Positions 51,702-60,246 of a stretch of DNA of 64,000 nucleotides are shown in pieces. The position numbers and the translations under genes are program-made. This stretch comes from Streptomyces sp. WM6378 (lineage in GTDB: Bacteria; Actinomycetota; Actinomycetes; Streptomycetales; Streptomycetaceae), in NCBI RefSeq assembly GCF_001279695.1, contig NZ_LGDD01000339.1, positions 1 through 64,000 of the forward strand. Direction: 5' to 3'. How positions within the stretch are numbered: the stretch's first letter is position 1; each line of letters opens with the position of its first letter. Below the pieces are notes generated by a model. The model was not told the origin of the DNA. It did not search any database and saw nothing but the letters and a program-made list of their open reading frames with translations.

Positions 51702-52814
51702 CTACGCGGTGGGCTGGTGGCCGCCGTTGTCGGTGTAGGCCTCTTCGCGGTAGAAGCCGAGGGAGCGCATCACGGGGAAGTCGTTGAAGGAGAACAGGCA
51801 GGCGTCGTCGTCCTGGTCGAGGTTGTGGTGCTCGTGCCAGGCCCAGGAGGGGACGCAGAAGATGTCGCCCTGCTGCCAGGTGAGGCGTTGTCCGGCGATG
51901 ACCGAATACCCGTGGCCCTTCGCGGCCGTGTAGATGACCGATCCGGTGTGGCGGTGGGCCTGGGTGGCCTGGCCGGGCCTGAGCAGTTGCATGTGGGCGC
52001 CCATGGTGGGCATGACGGATCCCCCGGTGACCGGGTTGGTGTACTCGGCGATCACTCCGTCGTGGGGCGAGCCCTCCGTCGCCCGGGCGAGGTTGCGCAG
52101 CGACTCGTACGTCTGCTCCCACGGGTAGGCGAGCAGCGGCGAGTAGGGCCGGGTCCACTTCTCGGCGCCGTACGGCAGCAGGTTGGCGCCGTAGCTGAGC
52201 ACGGAGGAGTTGATCACCTTTCCGGGCTGCTGGTACAGGTCCGGGTGGACTTCGTAGAAACCCGCGTCGTGGGCGTTGACGAGGGGGATGTCGAGGCCGT
52301 CCTGCCAGATGACGGGGGCCTCGTCGGAGTCGTTGCCGTGTTCGTGCCAGGTGCCGTTGGGTGTGATGGCGAAGTCGCGCGGGCCGACCTTGAGTCTCTG
52401 TCCGTCGACGATGGTCCAGGCGCCGGTTCCCTCGTGGACGAAGCGGAGGGCCGCGGCCTGGTGGCGGTGGGCGGTCATGGCCTCGCCGGGCCCCATGATC
52501 TGGAGACCGGTGTAGAGGAGCCCGACGGCGGCGCTCACGTCCTTGCGGCCGGGATTGACGAGCATGACCACCCGGCGGCCCGCGTCATCGGCCTTGACCA
52601 GGTCGAGGGCCTTGCGCACCAGGGGCCGGATCTCGCGGTAACGCCACAGGACGGGCACGGACTTCGGCTGGGGGTACCAGGGTTCGATGTCGTTGGCGAC
52701 GGTCCACAGGGCCCCCGCCTCCAGCTGGGCGAGTTCGTCGTAATACGCGGTGAGTTCAGGGGTGTCGGACACGCGTGCCCGGCCCAGTCGCCCGTCGTCG
52801 TACTCGGTGGTCAT
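51702..52814 (-). CDS. Gentisate 1,2-dioxygenase
   Basis: 370 aa. ATG 52814 with GGAGGAG, overlapping the nitrilase stop by 4 bp. Bicupin Fe(II) dioxygenase that opens gentisate to maleylpyruvate. First-cupin metal ligands are visible (His116 and His118 in MTAHRHQAAAL; His157/His159 in NGTWHEHGN), and a second cupin has QAHRHTGSV and WAWHEHHN. Full length. It is the key step that defines the cluster as a gentisate pathway; an sdgD-like role follows from salicylate clusters of Streptomyces. Confidence 0.93.
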   Translation of the reverse strand: MTTEYDDGRLGRARVSDTPELTAYYDELAQLEAGALWTVANDIEPWYPQPKSVPVLWRYREIRPLVRKALDLVKADDAGRRVVMLVNPGRKDVSAAVGLLYTGLQIMGPGEAMTAHRHQAAALRFVHEGTGAWTIVDGQRLKVGPRDFAITPNGTWHEHGNDSDEAPVIWQDGLDIPLVNAHDAGFYEVHPDLYQQPGKVINSSVLSYGANLLPYGAEKWTRPYSPLLAYPWEQTYESLRNLARATEGSPHDGVIAEYTNPVTGGSVMPTMGAHMQLLRPGQATQAHRHTGSVIYTAAKGHGYSVIAGQRLTWQQGDIFCVPSWAWHEHHNLDQDDDACLFSFNDFPVMRSLGFYREEAYTDNGGHQPTA

Positions 52815-53851
52815 GGCTCCTCCTGCGGGTTGCCGGTGCTGTCGGTGGACAGGGGCGCGACGGTGGGTGCGGCATCGGGGGACCCGGGTGGTGTCGCGAA
52901 CGTCACGGGGGTGCGCGGGGTGTTGTCGACGTGCAGCCGGAACACGTCGAAGCGGTTGTAGTGGCCGAGGATGTCGTGCATCTGCTTGGGCTGGACGCAC
53001 TTGGCCAGGTCGATGTCGGCGTAGACGATGCCCTCGTCGTCGATGAGCGGGTCGGTGACGGGCCGGCCGTCGGGGCCGAAGATCCCGGACAGGGCGCTGC
53101 GCGGACGGGCGAGCATGCGCCGTACGTCCTGGTCGTCTCCGGCGACGGTGTCCACGATCTCGGGCGAGATGGTGGAACAGGCCACCACGGAGAACACCTT
53201 GCCCTCGAAGCAGTGGGCGGCGGTGCGTACGGCGATGGCGTCCGCCATGTCGTAGTCCTCGGGGGCGACGGGCAGTGCGATGTAACTCGCCGCGTGGACC
53301 AGCTCTCCCTGGGCGAGCAGGGTGAACCGGGCGAGCGTGTTGGTGTTCTCGCCGCAGGCAAGGACGCCCAGCGGCCCGACGGGAGTCTGGTGGACCTTGA
53401 GCGAACTGCCGTCCCCGCCGGTCCAGGTGAGCTTCTCGGCCCAGGTGGGGACGAGTTTGCGGTGCACGCCGAGCAGCTCGCCGCCCTGCCCGATGGTGAG
53501 CATCGTGTTGTAGAGGATGCCGAGGCTGTACGGGCTGCGTTCGTTGACCCCGATGACGAGGACGACGCCGTACTGGCGCGCCGCCGCGCGCAGGGCGTCC
53601 ACATGCGGCCCGGGGATGTCGACGGACGCCTGTCGGAGTCGCTCGAACCACGGGGAGCCCTGGACCGGCGTCATGGTCCAGTTCCAGTACGGGTAGCCGG
53701 GCACGAACGCCTCGGGGAACACCACGAGTTCGGCGCCGTTGGCGGCGGCCTCGGCCACCAGGGCCACGGCCTTGTCGACCGTGGCCGCCGGATCGAGGAA
53801 GACGGGCGAGGACTGCGCGGCGGCGGCCTTGAAGCGGGGCGGTTTCTCCAT
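52811..53851 (-). CDS. Nitrilase
   Basis: About 346 aa from ATG 53851 (GGAGG five bases upstream; ATG 53863 lacks a site). The nitrilase triad is complete: Glu47 (FPEAFVPGYP), Lys132 (HRKLVPTWAEK) and Cys166 (ACGENTNTLAR). Nitrilases turn nitriles into acid plus ammonia; the GENTN context is that of bacterial nitrilase/cyanide-hydratase proteins. Its stop overlaps the dioxygenase start and its start follows the hydroxylase stop closely, so it is made with the pathway. It could feed an aryl acid such as salicylate into the route. Its natural nitrile is unknown. Confidence 0.92.
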   Translation of the reverse strand: MEKPPRFKAAAAQSSPVFLDPAATVDKAVALVAEAAANGAELVVFPEAFVPGYPYWNWTMTPVQGSPWFERLRQASVDIPGPHVDALRAAARQYGVVLVIGVNERSPYSLGILYNTMLTIGQGGELLGVHRKLVPTWAEKLTWTGGDGSSLKVHQTPVGPLGVLACGENTNTLARFTLLAQGELVHAASYIALPVAPEDYDMADAIAVRTAAHCFEGKVFSVVACSTISPEIVDTVAGDDQDVRRMLARPRSALSGIFGPDGRPVTDPLIDDEGIVYADIDLAKCVQPKQMHDILGHYNRFDVFRLHVDNTPRTPVTFATPPGSPDAAPTVAPLSTDSTGNPQEEP

Positions 53852-53864
53852 GGGTTCCTCCATG

Positions 53865-56252
53865 TCACGGGGCCGTCGTGGCAGCGGCCAGCCGTGGCAG
53901 CCAGCGCTGGTGTACGGGGGCGTCGATCGTCCGGAGCAGGTGGAGGCGGGGCGGGACGCGGTCGGTGCGGGCGCCCGGTTGCCGGGCGCTGCCCGCCTTC
54001 CACTGCGCGGGCCAGGGAGCTCCGGGTCCGGTGTAGTTCTGCGCCGCGGCGGCGTGCAGCGTCCACAGCGGGTCGTGGAGCTGGGCCCGGCCGACGGCGC
54101 ACAGGTCGGCCCGGCCGGCCAGGATGATCGAGTTGACGTCGTCGTACGTGGAGATGGCGCCGACGGCGATGGTGGGGATCCCGGTGGCGTTGCGGATCAG
54201 GTCGGCGTAGGGCGTCTGGTAGCTGCGGCCGTACCTTGGCCGCTCGTGGGCGACGACCTCGCCCGTGGACACGTCGATCGCGTCCGCTCCCCCGTCCGCC
54301 AGCGCGCGGCACATCTCGACGACGTCCGCCTCACCGATGCCTCCCTCGGCCCAGTCGGCCGCCGAGATCCGCACGATCAGCGCCTTGCCGGCGGGCCACA
54401 CCGCACGGACCGCCCGCAGCACTTCGAGGGGGAAGCGCAGCCGCCCGGCCAGTTCGCCTCCGTACCCGTCGGTGCGGAGATTGGTCAGTGGCGACAGGAA
54501 TCCTGACATCAACTGGCCGTGGCCGTACTGGAGTTGAAGGGCGTCGAATCCCGCGCGGTCGGCCCGGCGGGCCGCCTCGACGAAGTCCTGGACGACGGTG
54601 TCCATGTCCTCGCGGGTCGCTTCGCGCGGGGTGGTGCTCGCCGCGTCCCAGGCGAGCGGGGAGGCAGCGATCAGCGGCCATCCGCTTTCGCCTTCACCTT
54701 CACCTTCGCCGAGCGGGACGGACGTCCCGTCCGCGCGCGGGGGGCTGGTGGCGGCGCGGCGCCCCGCGTGGGTGAGCTGGACGCCCAGGCAGGTGTCCGA
54801 CTGCCGGCGGACGAAGTCGGTGATCCGCCGCCAGGCCGCTTCCTGTTCGTCGGTGTAGAGGCCTGGGCAGCCGAGGGTGGCCCGGCCGTCGGCACTGACG
54901 GCCGTCATGCCCGCGATGACCAGTGCCGAGCCGCCGAGCGCCTGGGTGCTCAGGTGCAGGAGGTCGAAGTCGCCGGGCACGCCGTCCACGGCGGCGTACA
55001 GGGCGGTGGGAGGGACGACGACGCGGTTGCGCAGCCGCAGGCCGCCGAGGCGGGAGGGCCTGAACATCGGTGGCGTGGCGGCGTCGCCCACCCCTTCGGC
55101 GGCGTGCCACCCAGCCACGGCGTCGGTGAACCGCCGGTCACGGACGCGCAGGTTGTCGTACGTGACGCGGCGGCTGCGGGTCAGCAGGTTGAAGGCGAAC
55201 TGCGGGGTCTCCTGCCCGGTGTAGCGGCCGACGTTCTCGAACCATTCGAGGCTGGCCTGCGCCGCGCGCTGGGTGGACTCCACTACCGGCTTGCGTTCGG
55301 CCTCGTACGCGGCGAGCGCGGCGGGCACATCGGGGTGCTCGTGGAGGCAGGCCGCGAGGGCCAGTGCGTCCTCCATCGCGAGCTTGGTGCCGGAGCCTAT
55401 GGAGAAGTGGGCGGTGTGGGCGGCGTCCCCGAGCAGCACCACGTTGTCGTGGCGCCATGTCGCGTTGCGGACCGTGGTGAACCGGATCCACTTGGAGCCG
55501 TTGGGGATCAGCCGGTGGCCGTCGAGATGGCCGGCGAGCAGCTCCTCGCACCGGCGGATGCTGGCGTCGTCGCTGGTTCCGGGCGGAAAGTCACGGTCGG
55601 CGAACTCCTCGAATCCCGCGCGCCGCCAGGCGTCCTCGTCCATCTCTACGATGAACGTGCTGCGCGTGGCGTCGAACGGGTAGGCGTGGACCTGGAGCGT
55701 CCCGAAGTCGCCTTCGGCGACGATGAAGGTGAAGGCCTCGAAGACCTTGTCCGTGGCCAGCCACATGTAACGGCAGTGCCGCTCGTCGAGGTCCGCGGTG
55801 AAGGTGTCCGCGTAAGCCGCGCGCGTCGCCGACCGCACGCCGTCGCTCGCCACCACCAGGTCGTATTCGGCGGCCAGTTGGCCGGCGGGCGGGGCCTGGG
55901 TGCGGTACCGGACGTCCACCTGAAGTGCGGCGCACCGTTCCTGCAGGATCCGCAGCAGGCGCTTGCGCCCCAGGGCCGCGAAGCCGTGGCCGCCGGAGGT
56001 GAGCACCTGGCCCCGGTAGCGGACGTCGACGTCGCTCCAGCGGGCGAACTCCGCGGACATCGCCGCGAAGATCTCCGGGTCGGCCTGCGCGATGCCGTCG
56101 AGGGTCTCGTCGGAGAACACCACGCCGAATCCGAAGGTGTCGTCGGCGGCGTTGCGCTCCCAGACCGTTATCTCCCAGCTCGGCGAGAGCTGCTTGGCCA
56201 GGGCCGCGAAGTACAGCCCGCCGGGCCCTCCACCGATGACCGCTACACGCAC
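53865..56252 (-). CDS. Bifunctional salicylyl-CoA 5-hydroxylase/old-yellow-enzyme fusion
   Basis: 795 aa from the GTG at 56252 with GAGGAGGA; a longer open frame to 56732 is a shadow of the thioesterase gene. Residues about 1-395 are a PHBH-type flavin monooxygenase (GGGPGGLY at the start, VVASDGVRS, LLGDAAHTAHFSIGSGTKLA). Residues about 405-770 are an old-yellow-enzyme-like FMN barrel (GVQLTHAGRRA, LQYGHGQLMSGFLSPLTN, GRLRFPLEVLRA, VGRAQLHDPLW). This fusion is known as salicylyl-CoA 5-hydroxylase and as 2-aminobenzoyl-CoA monooxygenase/reductase. The gentisate genes favour the first: salicylyl-CoA to gentisyl-CoA. Confidence 0.92.
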   Translation of the reverse strand: MRVAVIGGGPGGLYFAALAKQLSPSWEITVWERNAADDTFGFGVVFSDETLDGIAQADPEIFAAMSAEFARWSDVDVRYRGQVLTSGGHGFAALGRKRLLRILQERCAALQVDVRYRTQAPPAGQLAAEYDLVVASDGVRSATRAAYADTFTADLDERHCRYMWLATDKVFEAFTFIVAEGDFGTLQVHAYPFDATRSTFIVEMDEDAWRRAGFEEFADRDFPPGTSDDASIRRCEELLAGHLDGHRLIPNGSKWIRFTTVRNATWRHDNVVLLGDAAHTAHFSIGSGTKLAMEDALALAACLHEHPDVPAALAAYEAERKPVVESTQRAAQASLEWFENVGRYTGQETPQFAFNLLTRSRRVTYDNLRVRDRRFTDAVAGWHAAEGVGDAATPPMFRPSRLGGLRLRNRVVVPPTALYAAVDGVPGDFDLLHLSTQALGGSALVIAGMTAVSADGRATLGCPGLYTDEQEAAWRRITDFVRRQSDTCLGVQLTHAGRRAATSPPRADGTSVPLGEGEGEGESGWPLIAASPLAWDAASTTPREATREDMDTVVQDFVEAARRADRAGFDALQLQYGHGQLMSGFLSPLTNLRTDGYGGELAGRLRFPLEVLRAVRAVWPAGKALIVRISAADWAEGGIGEADVVEMCRALADGGADAIDVSTGEVVAHERPRYGRSYQTPYADLIRNATGIPTIAVGAISTYDDVNSIILAGRADLCAVGRAQLHDPLWTLHAAAAQNYTGPGAPWPAQWKAGSARQPGARTDRVPPRLHLLRTIDAPVHQRWLPRLAAATTAP

Positions 56253-56278
56253 GGCGTCCTCCTCGTGGTTCCAGAAAC

Positions 56279-56308
56279 AACGTATGGCGTCATTCCTGCG
56301 ATCGTCAA
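56279..56308 (-). promoter_or_regulatory. Predicted promoter of the hydroxylase operon
   Basis: On the minus strand TTGACG (56303-56308) and TACGTT (56279-56284) are separated by 18 bp, 27 bp upstream of the GTG start. The same arrangement (TTGACG, 18 bp, TACTGG) precedes the ligase gene at 58558-58587, so the cluster is probably read from two matched promoters. Confidence 0.6.
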
Positions 56309-56350
56309 GAAAACTGCATAATATCGCGAGGCTCGCATGAACCACCCATC

Positions 56351-56824
56351 TCAGGCGAGGAGTTCGGGTGCCTGGGGACCGGCCTTGACCAGGAGTTCGC
56401 GCACTTCGTCCGGCCAGGGCGTGGATCCGCTCGCCCGCGCGGCCGAGTGGGCGATCGCCATGCAACCCGTGGCTGCGGCCTCCTGCCCGTGGCCGCGGAC
56501 CGTGAAGGCGTACCGCAGGGAGGCGGTGCCGACCCGGTCGACGCGCAGCTCGATGCGGACGAGGTCCCCGAACCACAGCCGGGCTCGATAGTCGGCCTCG
56601 AAGTGGACGCGCGGCGTGCTCCCGAAGAGGTGGGCCAGACCCAGGCGCCGCAGCAGGACGGCCTCGGCCGCCTCGACCCAGCGCACGACGGTGGAGTGGT
56701 GGTAGTGGCCGGCGGCATCGGTGTCGGGCCATTCGACGCGCCGCTCGATGACGACGCTGGGCAGATTCGTCTCTTGGGCTTGCGGGATTCCGGCGGCGCA
56801 GCCGTCGTCCGATGGGGTGTGCAT
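56351..56824 (-). CDS. Hotdog-fold acyl-CoA thioesterase (gentisyl-CoA candidate)
   Basis: 157 aa from ATG 56824. 4HBT-type hotdog domain: VEWPDTDAAGHYHHSTVVRW (catalytic Asp in the DTDAAGH motif, about 37), WFGDLVRIELRVDRVG and TGCMAIAH. In this cluster it would release gentisate from gentisyl-CoA after 5-hydroxylation, freeing CoA before ring cleavage. It lies 67 bp after the ligase and probably shares its transcript. Confidence 0.87.
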   Translation of the reverse strand: MHTPSDDGCAAGIPQAQETNLPSVVIERRVEWPDTDAAGHYHHSTVVRWVEAAEAVLLRRLGLAHLFGSTPRVHFEADYRARLWFGDLVRIELRVDRVGTASLRYAFTVRGHGQEAAATGCMAIAHSAARASGSTPWPDEVRELLVKAGPQAPELLA

Positions 56825-56891
56825 CAGGGTGCCTTTCGTCGGGACATGCGGCACTCGGGCCGGGAGGTGGCGGTGTGGTGGCGAGCGCGCC

Positions 56892-58517
56892 CTAGCCGGC
56901 AGCGCGCGCGGCCCGCTCGCGCAGGGCGCCGCGCCGGAGCTTTCCGTTGCTGGTGCGCGGGAGTTCGGCGACGAACTCGACGGCGCGCGGGTACTTGTAG
57001 GGCGCGATGGTCTGCTTGACGTGGTTCTGGAGTTCCTTGACGGCGACCTCGTCGGGGGCGACACCCGCACGCAGGACCACGTACGCCTTGACGATCATTC
57101 CGCGCCTGTCGTCGGGCGCTCCGACGACGCCGCACTCCAGGACGTAGGGGTGCGTGACGAGCGCCTTCTCGACTTCGGGACCGGCGACGTTGTAGCCGGA
57201 GGTGACGATCATGTCGTCGCTGCGGGCCACGTACCAGAAGTAGCCGTCCCGGTCCCGCACGTAGGTGTCGCCCGTGATGTTCCAGCCGTTCCTGACGTAC
57301 GCGGTCTGGCGCGGGTCGTCGAGGTAGCGGCAGCCGGTGGGGCCGGTGACCGCGAGGAGGCCGGGCTCCCCGTCGGGCACGGGATCGCCCGCCTCGTCGA
57401 CGATTCTCGCCCGGTAGCCGGGGACCGGCTTGCCGGTGGCGCCGGGCCGGATGGCGTCGTCCGCCGCCGAGATGAACACATGGAGCATCTCGGTGGCACC
57501 GATGCCGTCGATGACGCGTACGCCCGTCGCGGCGCGGAACTCCTCCCACACCTGGGCGGGCATGGCCTCTCCGGCCGATACACACCGTCGCAGGCCCGCC
57601 AGGCGGTCGGCCACACCGGCCGCCAGCATCGCCCGGTAGGCGGTGGGTGCGGTGAACAGCACGGTGACGCCGTGCTCCGCGACGAGGTCGGCAAGCCGTT
57701 CCGGCGAGGCCTGCTCGATCAGCAGCGTCGCCGCCCCCACATGGAGCGGGAAGACCACCAGACCGCCGAGCCCGAAGGTGAAGGCCAGCGGCGGTGTCCC
57801 GGTGAACACATCGTCCTGACGTGGTTTCAGGACGTGCCGCGAGAAGGTGTCGGCATTGGCGAGTACGTCGCGGTGGAAGTGCAGGGTCGCCTTGGGCCGT
57901 CCCGTCGTGCCGGACGTGAAGGCGATCAGGGCGACGTCGTCGGCGGCGGTGACGGCGTTCGAGAAGGTGCCCGCTTTGGTCTCGCAGCGCCGCACCAAGT
58001 CGTCATCGTTGTCTCCGCCGTAGGCGAGAACGGGCAGGCCCGGCGTGTCCGCGGCGCCCAGTTCGCCGACGTAGCGGTGGTCGCACAGGGCGACGGCGGG
58101 GCGGCTGATGTCGTGCAGTTGGGCGAGTTCGGCGGCGCGCAGCAGCGGCATCGTCGTGACGGCGACACCACCCGCCTTGAGCACCCCGAACCAGGCCGCC
58201 ACGAGCCACGGGTTGTTGGGGCCGCGCAGCAGGACTCGGTTTCCGGGGCGCAGCCCGAAGTCCTCGACGAGGACCCGTGCCACTTGATTGGCGCGCCGCA
58301 GGAGGTCGCCGTAGCTCCAGCGGCCGGTGGGCGTCAGCAGGCACGGCCGGTCGGCACCCCAGCGTCCGACGGCATCGTCGAGTAGACGCTGGGCACAGTT
58401 GAGGCGGTCCGGATACGTCAACTCCGGCAGGTCGTAGTGCAGTTGGGGCCAGAGGTGGAAGGCGGGGAGCCGGTCGCGGCAGAACGTGTCCACATGGGCG
58501 GACGGGGAGAGCTCCAT
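56892..58517 (-). CDS. Aryl-CoA ligase (salicylate/2-aminobenzoate type)
   Basis: 541 aa from ATG 58517. ANL superfamily: AMP-binding P-loop FTSGTTGRPKATLHFH (about 195-210), GIGATEMLHVF (about 320), YVRNGWNITGDTYVRDRDGYF and the C-terminal hinge with Lys in PRTSNGKLRRGAL. Sequence is closest in character to 2-aminobenzoate-CoA and benzoate-CoA ligases. With the hydroxylase and gentisate genes it most likely activates salicylate to salicylyl-CoA; anthranilate is the main alternative. First gene of the cluster behind its own promoter. Confidence 0.9.
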   Translation of the reverse strand: MELSPSAHVDTFCRDRLPAFHLWPQLHYDLPELTYPDRLNCAQRLLDDAVGRWGADRPCLLTPTGRWSYGDLLRRANQVARVLVEDFGLRPGNRVLLRGPNNPWLVAAWFGVLKAGGVAVTTMPLLRAAELAQLHDISRPAVALCDHRYVGELGAADTPGLPVLAYGGDNDDDLVRRCETKAGTFSNAVTAADDVALIAFTSGTTGRPKATLHFHRDVLANADTFSRHVLKPRQDDVFTGTPPLAFTFGLGGLVVFPLHVGAATLLIEQASPERLADLVAEHGVTVLFTAPTAYRAMLAAGVADRLAGLRRCVSAGEAMPAQVWEEFRAATGVRVIDGIGATEMLHVFISAADDAIRPGATGKPVPGYRARIVDEAGDPVPDGEPGLLAVTGPTGCRYLDDPRQTAYVRNGWNITGDTYVRDRDGYFWYVARSDDMIVTSGYNVAGPEVEKALVTHPYVLECGVVGAPDDRRGMIVKAYVVLRAGVAPDEVAVKELQNHVKQTIAPYKYPRAVEFVAELPRTSNGKLRRGALRERAARAAG

Positions 58518-58557
58518 GGGGCGCACCTCAATCTCGGGGGCAGCAGAGGGAGTGGAG

Positions 58558-58587
58558 CCAGTATGGCGCCGCAATGGCGACCGTCAA
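58558..58587 (-). promoter_or_regulatory. Predicted promoter of ligase-thioesterase operon
   Basis: Minus-strand TTGACG (58582-58587) and TACTGG (58558-58563) are 18 bp apart, 41 bp upstream of the start. CCGTCA (58581-58586) and TGACGG (58611-58616) form an inverted repeat that overlaps the -35 box and could be a PaaX or other operator. Confidence 0.6.
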
Positions 58588-59174
58588 TCTTTCGCGATAG
58601 AGATTTTTACTGACGGTGCGTCACACAGAATCCGGCGACCGGGGACCCGGCACCGAGAAGTCACACAGCGGGGACGTGAATCCCGAGTTCCCCGCGGTCC
58701 GGCGCGACGCGCCAGTCGTCGAGGACGGCACGGACCGACACGCGGAGTCTCGGGACGACGGCGACCGTCGGTCGCGCCGCCCAGCGGGCGCGGCGACAGC
58801 CCGGCGACGAGGACCGCGGGACACTCACACGCCGGGCGGGTATGGGAACGGGGATGGCGTTGAGCATGGCGAACTCCCCTACGAGGAGGGTGATGACACC
58901 CGCTGTTCACTCGTGTAACTGCCGCGATCGGGTCCTTGGGGTTTCCCTGGAGTTGATGCATAATGCGTCGCAAGGCGTTTCGTTACACGTGTAACAGCCT
59001 AGAGGTTTCATTCGATCCTGGCAAGGCATTTCGGACATACGTCGCATGAGCTCGAAGCGCGGTCCGAAGGCCGAGGAGTCTCGGCCCGGCGCCCGCGCCG
59101 ACGTGACCACCTGGCACGACGCCTGTGCGCCACGTCGCCCACCGGCCCCACACCCAGCAGAAAGAGGCGGACAC
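58588..59174. other. Divergent region between catabolic cluster and esterase regulon
   Basis: About 590 bp with no convincing gene; open frames are Arg-rich and lack domains. The left part carries the ligase promoter's upstream sequence, the right part two LacI-type operators (listed separately) and the esterase promoter. Two overlapping GAGGAGG/GGTG tracts near 58880 resemble a ribosome binding site but lead to no real frame. Confidence 0.5.
58906..58995. promoter_or_regulatory. LacI-type operator pair upstream of first esterase
   Basis: GTTACACGTGTAAC at 58982-58995 is a perfect 14-bp palindrome. A degenerate copy at 58906-58919 keeps CGTGTAAC and matches 11 of 14 positions. Centres are 76 bp apart. 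The same site recurs upstream of the LacI gene and upstream of the second esterase and transporter, so these are its operators. Confidence 0.85.
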
Positions 59175-60143
59175 ATGACGCAATCCCCGGCAGTGGCCCA
59201 GCAGCCCCCGGCCGACCCGGCGGCCGGGCCCGGTCTCGAATGGCCGCCGCCCCCCTTTCGCGCCCCCGCCCCGCCCCGGGTCGGGCAGGACGGGGTGCGC
59301 GGCTTCGGCGGCGTGACGTATGCGACCACCCCCGGCTACCGGCCCCGGCTGCTCGACGTGCACGTACCGCCCGGCGACGGCCCGGTCCCGGCGGTGGTGT
59401 GGATCCACGGCGGCGGCTGGCTGGAGGGCGACCGCCGCTACCCGCCGCCGACCGTGCCCGTCGAGCTGCTGCACGGCGCAGTACTGCGGGCGGGCCTCGC
59501 CCTCGTCAGCATCGACTACCGGCACAGCCTGGAAGCCCCGTTCCCGGCACAACTGCACGACGTGAAGGCCGCCATCCGGTACGTGCGGCGCTTCGCCGAC
59601 GCCTTCGGCATCGACAAGGACCGCATCGGCGTCTGGGGCGAGTCGGCCGGAGGGCATCTGGCCGCCCTCGCCGGGCTCGCCCGCCCGGACAGCGGCGACG
59701 GCGGTGCGCTGGAGGGGGCCGAAGGGGTGCGCGACGAGGACAGCGGAGTGCTGGCCGTGGTCGACTGGTACGGGGTGTCCGAGATCGGCTCGCTGCTCGC
59801 ACATCCCCTGCCGCCCTCCCCGCCCGGCACCGAGTACCCCAACCCGTTCAGCGCGCTCCTGGGCGGCCCGCCCGAACAGCACCCCGAGCTGGCCCGCGCC
59901 GCCAGCCCCGTGACCTACGCGGGCCCCGCGACGCCGCCGCCGTTCCTCCTGATCCACGGAACGCGGGACGGCCTCGTGCCGTACAGCCAGAGCGAGATCC
60001 TCGCCGAGGCGCTCGAACGGGCCGGCGGCGACGTCACGCTCCAGCCGGTGGACGGCGCGGACCACATCTTCCTCGGCGCCCCCGACGTGACGCCGATCGT
60101 CACGGAGAGCGTCGCCTTCCTCGCCCGCCATTTGGGCGCCTGA
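59175..60143 (+). CDS. Alpha/beta-hydrolase esterase (HSL/BD-FAE-like)
   Basis: 322 aa from ATG 59175 behind AAAGAGG. Oxyanion motif WIHGGGW (about 76-82), nucleophile Ser157 in GESAGG, Asp in GTRDGLVPYS (about 262) and His in ADHIFLG (about 295). It hydrolyses small esters, probably in the cytoplasm since no signal peptide is seen. It is preceded by two LacI-type operators and lies next to the repressor gene, so it belongs to the same local regulon as the carboxylesterase and the MFS transporter. Confidence 0.9.
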   Translation: MTQSPAVAQQPPADPAAGPGLEWPPPPFRAPAPPRVGQDGVRGFGGVTYATTPGYRPRLLDVHVPPGDGPVPAVVWIHGGGWLEGDRRYPPPTVPVELLHGAVLRAGLALVSIDYRHSLEAPFPAQLHDVKAAIRYVRRFADAFGIDKDRIGVWGESAGGHLAALAGLARPDSGDGGALEGAEGVRDEDSGVLAVVDWYGVSEIGSLLAHPLPPSPPGTEYPNPFSALLGGPPEQHPELARAASPVTYAGPATPPPFLLIHGTRDGLVPYSQSEILAEALERAGGDVTLQPVDGADHIFLGAPDVTPIVTESVAFLARHLGA

Positions 60144-60246
60144 GCGCGGCCGAGAGTCCCGCGTGGAACGGCGGTTCCGCGCGGGACCTCCCGCTCACCG
60201 GCAGGCGACGGCCCCAACTACAGGTGTCGGACAGGAACGTGAGCCG

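Noticed and set aside
52815..53651. Extension of the gentisate dioxygenase frame upstream to 53651
   Set aside because: It is an Arg-rich shadow of the nitrilase gene; ATG 52814 has GGAGGAG and fits the family length.
56253..56732. N-terminal extension that would make the hydroxylase 955 aa
   Set aside because: The extension is antisense-like shadow of the thioesterase gene in another frame; the GTG at 56252 has a strong ribosome binding site and begins exactly at the FAD motif.
58584..58973. Small minus-strand frame between the ligase and the esterase
   Set aside because: Arg/Pro/His-rich with no motif, and it covers operators and a promoter.
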